A DNA stretch of 12,322 nt from Crocinitomicaceae bacterium (GTDB lineage: Bacteria > Bacteroidota > Bacteroidia > Flavobacteriales_D > Crocinitomicaceae). Where the stretch lies: assembly GCA_013215515.1 (NCBI GenBank), contig JABSPC010000550.1, positions 1 to 12,322 on the forward strand, read 5' to 3'. The first letter of the stretch is position 1. The number at the start of each line of letters is the position of its first letter. Under the pieces are notes generated by a model, which was not told the DNA's origin, searched no databases, and saw only the letters and a list, made by a program, of their open reading frames with translations. The translations under genes and the position numbers were made by a program. Positions 9,801-12,322 of this stretch are shown here, one piece after another.

Positions 9801-11423
9801 GCTAAGTGCGTTAATTGTTGTATTCACAGCACCATTTGATCCTCCATAACAATCTACATCCGTAGGAGCACTTGCAAGTGTTATTGGATTAGCCTTCATT
9901 GTAAAGACGGGCATTGTGTGCTCACTAAACCCTTCTAAGCTCCAGGTATTCTGATACCAGGGATACTGGAAGTCAGCTATGGCTATTGTAGTACTCCAAA
10001 GTGGATCTGGATCAGGGAATGTGAACTCCATCGCTGGGAACACAACTGCTGGAATCGAAAATGCAGGTGTACACGCCTCATACGAACACCAACACCACGG
10101 ACAACTCCATGTAGGACATGGATATGGAATTTGAATACAAATTTCTGGAATATTGATTTGCGGTGTAATTTCAATTTCTGGAATTGTAAATCCGAATTGG
10201 AATGCTGACATCTCCACGTATATCGCTGCCGAATCGTACGTGTAATTTGAGAAAACACCGTCTATCGAATAGGTGGCAGCGATATCCATCTCTTCGAAAT
10301 AGCAAGGGAATTTATAATCTATATCCTGTCCAATTTCCACATTAACTATACTACTCGTTCCTGATGAAACAGCTGTTAAGCCATTGTAAATTGTGTAATC
10401 TACAGCAACAGGGAATTCAAATTTTCCAAATACTTTAGGATCGAAATTGAAACATTGTTTGTTGTGAATATCAAAATTGAAACTTGTACTAAATAAGTTC
10501 CACCATACCTCTGCACCACCAAAACCTTCTGATCCGCTAAGGTTACCTAAAACTTCCCCAACTGTTCCTGGGATATTCCCGAGTAAAGCAAAAATATCTA
10601 AAGAAATTTTAAGGTATGCAGAATCTGCATGCTCTCCACCACCACATGCGCCAAGCTCTAAATTTGTATTATCTATAGAAGAACTTGTATAAACATATGG
10701 TACATCAATAATACCTTCTAATCCAAATTCTCCTAATGGATCATCAGGAATTTGAGAAGTACTCAAAGGGAGAATCGGATAAGGTCCGAAAGCAGGAGCT
10801 CCGTTATTGAAACTGAAAAAACTGGCTTCATTCTCGTTAACCGTCAAAATATTAATATTGTTCAGTCCAGTATCAAAGGCAGGAATAATTGGGAAATTAG
10901 TACAACCAAAAACGCAAATAGTCCCTGTTAAACTGGCTGCCATTTGAAAATATAGATCCAATGATGCTTCTCCAGCATTTGGATACATCGTCACAAGCTC
11001 TGCCGTGCTTTCGTCTATTGTGTATTCGGTTTGAATAGTAACATTGTCCCCTTGATCATAAAGGTTGTCTGTTGGCATAGTAAGAACTACATCAATTGGA
11101 TAGTCAACTGCGACTTCACCTGTTGTAAACCCTGTGAGGCTAAATGAACTCCCAATGTTTCCGGAGAATCCTCCAGTGAATCCAGCCCCAAAATCGGCTC
11201 CTAAAATTGTAGTTATTGACGACCAACTAAAAGGTAAGTTCCAACTTTCATCAAATAAAGGTATGGTTTGGTTCATGTTAAACGCACTCCATGAAGGTCC
11301 CCACATGTTTTGGTTTCCAGATGCAAATGGCACATGGTGATTCACTGTTTGTTGTGAAAACGAAAAACTTGAAATTGATAGAAATACTATCAGTACAATT
11401 TTATTAAATGTTTTACTCCTCAT
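6834..11423 (-). CDS. Large SprB-repeat adhesin with unrecognised N-terminal head and T9SS type B C-terminal domain
   Basis: A 1529-residue surface protein. Signal peptide about 1-24 (MRSKTFNKIVLIVFLSISSFSFSQ). Residues about 25-512 form a head region I do not recognise: rich in aromatic, Gly and Pro residues, apparently beta-stranded, with few charges and a six-cysteine cluster at 429-451. Twelve SprB-type repeats follow (about 513-1443), conserved Trp at 550, 626, 701, 777, 859, 935, 1011, 1093, 1169, 1244, 1325 and 1400, two cysteines per repeat. The type B CTD covers about 1444-1529 (NTFTPNGDNYND, VFNKWGN, GLYEPWDG, SEVYYYI, TVTIIR). The ATG lies inside the end of the upstream gene (11-base overlap) and the stop is one base before the next adhesin gene, so translation is probably coupled. 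Inferred role: T9SS-exported adhesin displayed on a repeat stalk with the head outermost, anchored through the PorP/SprF protein of the same operon. Repeat and CTD calls are firm; ligand and head function are unknown. Confidence 0.93.
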   Translation of the reverse strand: MRSKTFNKIVLIVFLSISSFSFSQQTVNHHVPFASGNQNMWGPSWSAFNMNQTIPLFDESWNLPFSWSSITTILGADFGAGFTGGFSGNIGSSFSLTGFTTGEVAVDYPIDVVLTMPTDNLYDQGDNVTIQTEYTIDESTAELVTMYPNAGEASLDLYFQMAASLTGTICVFGCTNFPIIPAFDTGLNNINILTVNENEASFFSFNNGAPAFGPYPILPLSTSQIPDDPLGEFGLEGIIDVPYVYTSSSIDNTNLELGACGGGEHADSAYLKISLDIFALLGNIPGTVGEVLGNLSGSEGFGGAEVWWNLFSTSFNFDIHNKQCFNFDPKVFGKFEFPVAVDYTIYNGLTAVSSGTSSIVNVEIGQDIDYKFPCYFEEMDIAATYSIDGVFSNYTYDSAAIYVEMSAFQFGFTIPEIEITPQINIPEICIQIPYPCPTWSCPWCWCSYEACTPAFSIPAVVFPAMEFTFPDPDPLWSTTIAIADFQYPWYQNTWSLEGFSEHTMPVFTMKANPITLASAPTDVDCYGGSNGAVNTTINALSHANPYTYVWSNGATTQDLTNVPAGPYECVIYDAHDCPLFTGATVDEPSELEVSYVKIDNACGGVANIASIDATVTGGTTPYTYIWSNGALTEDLNSLAGGTYTLTVTDFKGCAVGFTVDIITPTTLGHNATVTDVNCNGGSDGAVDVTTYGGTLPYSFSWSSGEVSEDINAVVADSYTITITDGNGCINAGTHDVIEPVTSVNLTSTAIDVSCRGGNDGSIDVTTTGGTPGYTYQWISDQGGVLPYTTEDISTIPYGTYTVTATDINGCQFTSSQLVDEPIANLSSTPVLVDILCFGDATGSIDPVIAGGTLAYSYSWSNGATTPTISALIAGSYALTVTDSKGCVGVYNYTLTESAQGLSLTLAGTDILCNGDATGVVETTVDGGTPNYTYLWSNGGTTADISNLLEGNYSVVVTDDHGCTVTDNLTLVEPTAPLAVTTVITDVDCYGNNSGTVDLTVTGGTSPYIQLWSNLGTIVLSDTTEDLSNLIADTYTVLVTDANGCAEMMNSIVNEPNAPLAITGIVDDANCFGLNDGAIDITVTGGTTLYNYSWSSGQLTEDISIVVAGSYAVTVTDQNLCVETMSFVIDQPLAPLNVVTFTTDVLCNGYNDGAIESDVSGGTMPYIYAWSNAETTDDIGSLLAGVYTLTVTDDQGCTSFTGATINEPALLVFTPTVIDASCYGYADGEITITITGGVQPYYFNWGNQNEILLNNESETLTGLIAEEYFIRVRDENGCINEQIIIVNQPAPFISTYVVTDVLCNGGVDGSVDVTIVGGTIPYSTVWSDGQTTEDAINLVTGDYGYEITDGQGCIIRDSVTVEEPSLVQISYDLIEVSCVDQSDASIFVTPWGGTMPYTYLWTTGSDEQNAESLPPGMYDITITDDNNCINTFSFEVNFNYDECLIIPNTFTPNGDNYNDTWVLGNLDLYPNAQVKVFNKWGNEIFTSNGLYEPWDGTQYSNPLPSEVYYYIIVLGNVDDNQYTGTVTIIR
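6837..7094 (-). other. T9SS type B C-terminal sorting domain of the 1529-residue adhesin
   Basis: Residues about 1444-1529: TPNGDNYNDTW, DLYPNAQVKVFNKWGNE, GLYEPWDG, SEVYYYIIVL, ending GTVTIIR. Preceded by YDECLIIP, whose cysteine (Cys1442) matches the pre-CTD cysteine of the sister adhesin. These are the hallmarks of the gliding-motility-associated C-terminal domain family. Confidence 0.9.
7095..9887 (-). repeat. Array of 12 SprB-type protein repeats (1529-residue adhesin)
   Basis: Twelve tandem repeats (about residues 513-1443). Trp-to-closing-Cys distance is exactly 27 residues in nine repeats and exactly 33 in repeats 4, 7 and 10 (Trp777-Cys810, Trp1011-Cys1044, Trp1244-Cys1277). Repeat 1 is instead lengthened before its Trp (INALSHANPY in place of the GG-x-x-PY turn). 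Repeats are diverged in nucleotide sequence, so recent DNA-level expansion is unlikely. Confidence 0.88.
9888..11351 (-). other. Unrecognised N-terminal head region of the 1529-residue adhesin
   Basis: Residues about 25-512. It contains an N-terminal aromatic stretch (NQNMWGPSWSAFNMN), a Gly/Ser/Phe-rich segment (about 79-98), cysteines at 170, 174, 260, 324 and 374, an alternating hydrophobic/Ile-Pro segment (IPEIEITPQINIPEI), the cysteine cluster at 429-451, and an aromatic segment (about 465-500) leading into the repeats. No lectin, von Willebrand or carbohydrate-binding motif was recognised. Confidence 0.6.
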
Positions 11424-11934
11424 CTTTCACAGGTTTAAGATTAACGGATTTAATACATTTTAATATTACTCCTTCTATTAATTCCTCAACCTTTACGGGA
11501 TATGTGATGCTTAACCAGAGCGTCTGGTTCAAATCCCCTATGTAAGCAAAGTATCGAACAAATGGCTGACCTTCTAATGTAAATGTTGCTTTATAAATTA
11601 ACCCTCCATAATCGTGATCAGTTTTAACCTTCTCACTCTTCACAAATACCATATCATTACTTGTAAAGTAATCTTCGGTCATTCCCTTTTCCATATCAAG
11701 GTAGCTCACATTGTCAATCATTGTCATAACAATGGAAGTGCTCGATTGATAATGAATATATCCATTAAACATCTCAGAAATCACAAATCCTTCAGGGGCT
11801 GTCAATAAATTTAAATCAGCTGTAGATTTCTCTGGAGTTACATAAACCCTGAGAGAATCCTCTTGACCAAAGCCGACACTCGAACAGAGAATGTAAACTC
11901 CTAATAATATATGATTTAGGCGAAGTGTTTTCAT
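11413..11934 (-). CDS. Secreted protein of unknown function, first gene of adhesin operon
   Basis: A 173-residue protein. The start at 11934 is chosen over the in-frame ATG at 11976 for two reasons: it opens a proper signal peptide (MKTLRLNHILLGVYILCSSVGFGQ, cleaved about residue 24), and the consensus promoter at 11958-11988 would place the transcript start downstream of 11976. The mature part is about 150 residues, apparently alpha/beta: APEGFVISEMFNGYIHY, SSTSIVMTMIDN, an acidic central helix-like part, then YGGLIYKATFTLEGQPFVRYFAYIG, QTLWLSITYP and a C-terminal helix (EELIEGVILKCIKSV). The order strand, 'Y-x-A-x-F', 'R-Y-x-x-Y-x-G', 'L-x-x-x-Y-P', terminal helix is reminiscent of PsbP/DcrB-like folds, but this is a guess from pattern, not a family assignment. 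The signal-peptide cysteine (YILC) does not fit a lipobox, so a periplasmic protein is more likely than a lipoprotein. Its stop overlaps the start of the adhesin gene by 11 bases, suggesting coupled translation and a role linked to adhesin export or assembly. Confidence 0.82.
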   Translation of the reverse strand: MKTLRLNHILLGVYILCSSVGFGQEDSLRVYVTPEKSTADLNLLTAPEGFVISEMFNGYIHYQSSTSIVMTMIDNVSYLDMEKGMTEDYFTSNDMVFVKSEKVKTDHDYGGLIYKATFTLEGQPFVRYFAYIGDLNQTLWLSITYPVKVEELIEGVILKCIKSVNLKPVKDEE

Positions 11935-11957
11935 ACGTAGCGATAATACAGTTTGGA

Positions 11958-11988
11958 CAAAAATACATGAATACAATTAAAAAACAAA
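11958..11988 (-). promoter_or_regulatory. Consensus Bacteroidota promoter for the adhesin operon
   Basis: On the minus strand, TTTG (11988-11985), a 19-base spacer, then TATTTTTG (11965-11958) matches TTTG-N19-21-TAnnTTTG with no mismatch. Transcription would start about 5-7 bases beyond, near 11951-11953, leaving a leader of roughly 17-19 bases before the ATG at 11934. With overlaps or gaps of no more than 5 bases between the five genes, this one promoter could serve 11934-1087. Confidence 0.7.
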
Positions 11989-11992
11989 CAAA

Positions 11993-12016
11993 GGGTCAAG
12001 TTAATTTTTAGGGGGA
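11993..12016 (-). mobile_element. Probable terminal end (inverted repeat) of the insertion sequence
   Basis: The 24 bases starting GGGTCAAG (plus strand) and ending AGGGGGA lie directly after the transposase stop codon, where elements of this type carry their terminal repeat. The partner repeat is outside the window, so the exact boundary is inferred, as is the absence or presence of a target duplication. Confidence 0.4.
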
Positions 12017-12322
12017 CTAAGCAAAAAGAGTGGCAATTCTAAACAGGAAGAAAGTGGTGTCTTTCACACCTCTAGAGATAGCTCTAAACAACTTAATTTT
12101 AAAATTGAACGATTCAGCAAATGCGTTTGTATTTCTATTATCAAAAAAGTTGGGAGTGTTCTCTTATTTCTGTCCAAGGGAAGTGATTTGTCAAAATCAC
12201 GATTCTAAATCTAATTGAATTCTTTAACATCCATATTTTGTGTTTTTTCTATCCATTGCTCAAAGTTGTTTCTGGCTGTCGACTTACATTCATAGATCTT
12301 TCTAAAGTCTAAAACATGGTTA
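12017..12322 (-). pseudogene. ISL3/ISAon1-like transposase, frameshifted C-terminal remnant (runs off right edge)
   Basis: Three reading frames read leftward give consecutive pieces of one transposase C-terminus. From 12321 to 12217 one frame reads FRKIYECKSTARNNF, EQWIEKTQ, VKEFN and then a stop. A second frame in the middle gives ILTNHFPW. A third frame, to the stop at 12019-12017, reads NFFDNRNTNAFAESFN, KIKLFRAISRGV, FFLFRIATLFA. The last piece closely follows the 'ILNYF-x-NR-x-TNA-x-AESFN-x-KIK-x-FR' and 'FFLFR' ending typical of ISL3/ISAon1-type DDE transposases of Bacteroidota. The AESFN glutamate that belongs to the DDE triad is kept, but at least two frameshifts and in-frame stops show the copy is inactive. 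The N-terminal part would lie beyond base 12322. It is oriented toward the adhesin operon. Confidence 0.8.

Noticed and set aside
3926..9887. Regular repeats as a possible CRISPR array or DNA satellite
   Set aside because: The periodicity is about 225-250 bases, follows codons and is conserved only at protein level, so these are protein stalk repeats.
9983..10258. Minus-strand 91-codon reading frame inside the adhesin head
   Set aside because: It is an out-of-frame reading of the large adhesin gene with a His/Arg-rich, unlikely composition.
11882..11884. Lipoprotein call for the 173-residue protein based on the signal-peptide cysteine
   Set aside because: The residues before the cysteine (YIL) do not fit a lipobox, which needs Gly, Ala or Ser just before Cys.
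11935..11976. Extended N-terminus for the 173-residue protein
   Set aside because: It overlaps the promoter -7 box and precedes an already complete signal peptide.
12030..12218. Plus-strand 62-codon reading frame near the right edge
   Set aside because: It lies antisense to the transposase remnant, whose minus-strand peptide pieces match a known family ending; the plus-strand peptide shows no family features.
12017..12322. Programmed frameshifting to make an intact transposase
   Set aside because: At least two separate frame changes plus several in-frame stops, without one slippery site, fit decay better.

Overview
The window looks like part of a Bacteroidota chromosome, most likely Flavobacteriales. 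The evidence is AT-rich DNA, SprB-type adhesin repeats with type IX secretion (T9SS) type B C-terminal domains, a PorP/SprF-family protein, and a promoter of the Bacteroidota form TTTG-N19-TAnnTTTG. No genus is claimed.

Layout, left to right. At the left edge, bases 1-330 (minus) hold the first 110 codons of a DUF2157-type membrane protein that runs off the window. It is transcribed away from a small secreted protein on the plus strand (442-1074). That gene converges, with a 12-base gap, on a long minus-strand operon filling 1087-11934. In transcription order the operon encodes: a 173-residue secreted protein of unknown function; a 1529-residue adhesin with a roughly 490-residue unrecognised head, 12 SprB-type repeats and a type B CTD; a 1055-residue adhesin with 12 repeats and the same CTD but no head; a 316-residue PorP/SprF-family outer-membrane protein; and a 541-residue TPR / beta-propeller / OmpA protein of PorE-like architecture. 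Junctions are an 11-base overlap, a 1-base gap, a 5-base gap and a 4-base ATGA overlap. A single consensus promoter lies at 11958-11988. At the right edge (about 11993-12322) is the decayed 3' end of an ISL3/ISAon1-like insertion sequence, reading toward the operon and ending only a few bases from the promoter's upstream box.

How the genes probably work together: the two adhesins would cross the outer membrane through the T9SS (core genes not in this window). Their type B CTDs would be received by the PorP/SprF protein in the outer membrane, and the OmpA protein would tie that complex to peptidoglycan. This follows from the known SprB-SprF and PorP-PorE relationships; the pairing here is inferred from operon context.

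The most interesting signals are a three-repeat periodicity in loop length (repeats 4, 7 and 10 long) shared by both adhesins, the unrecognised head with a six-cysteine cluster, and the frameshifted IS remnant abutting the operon promoter.
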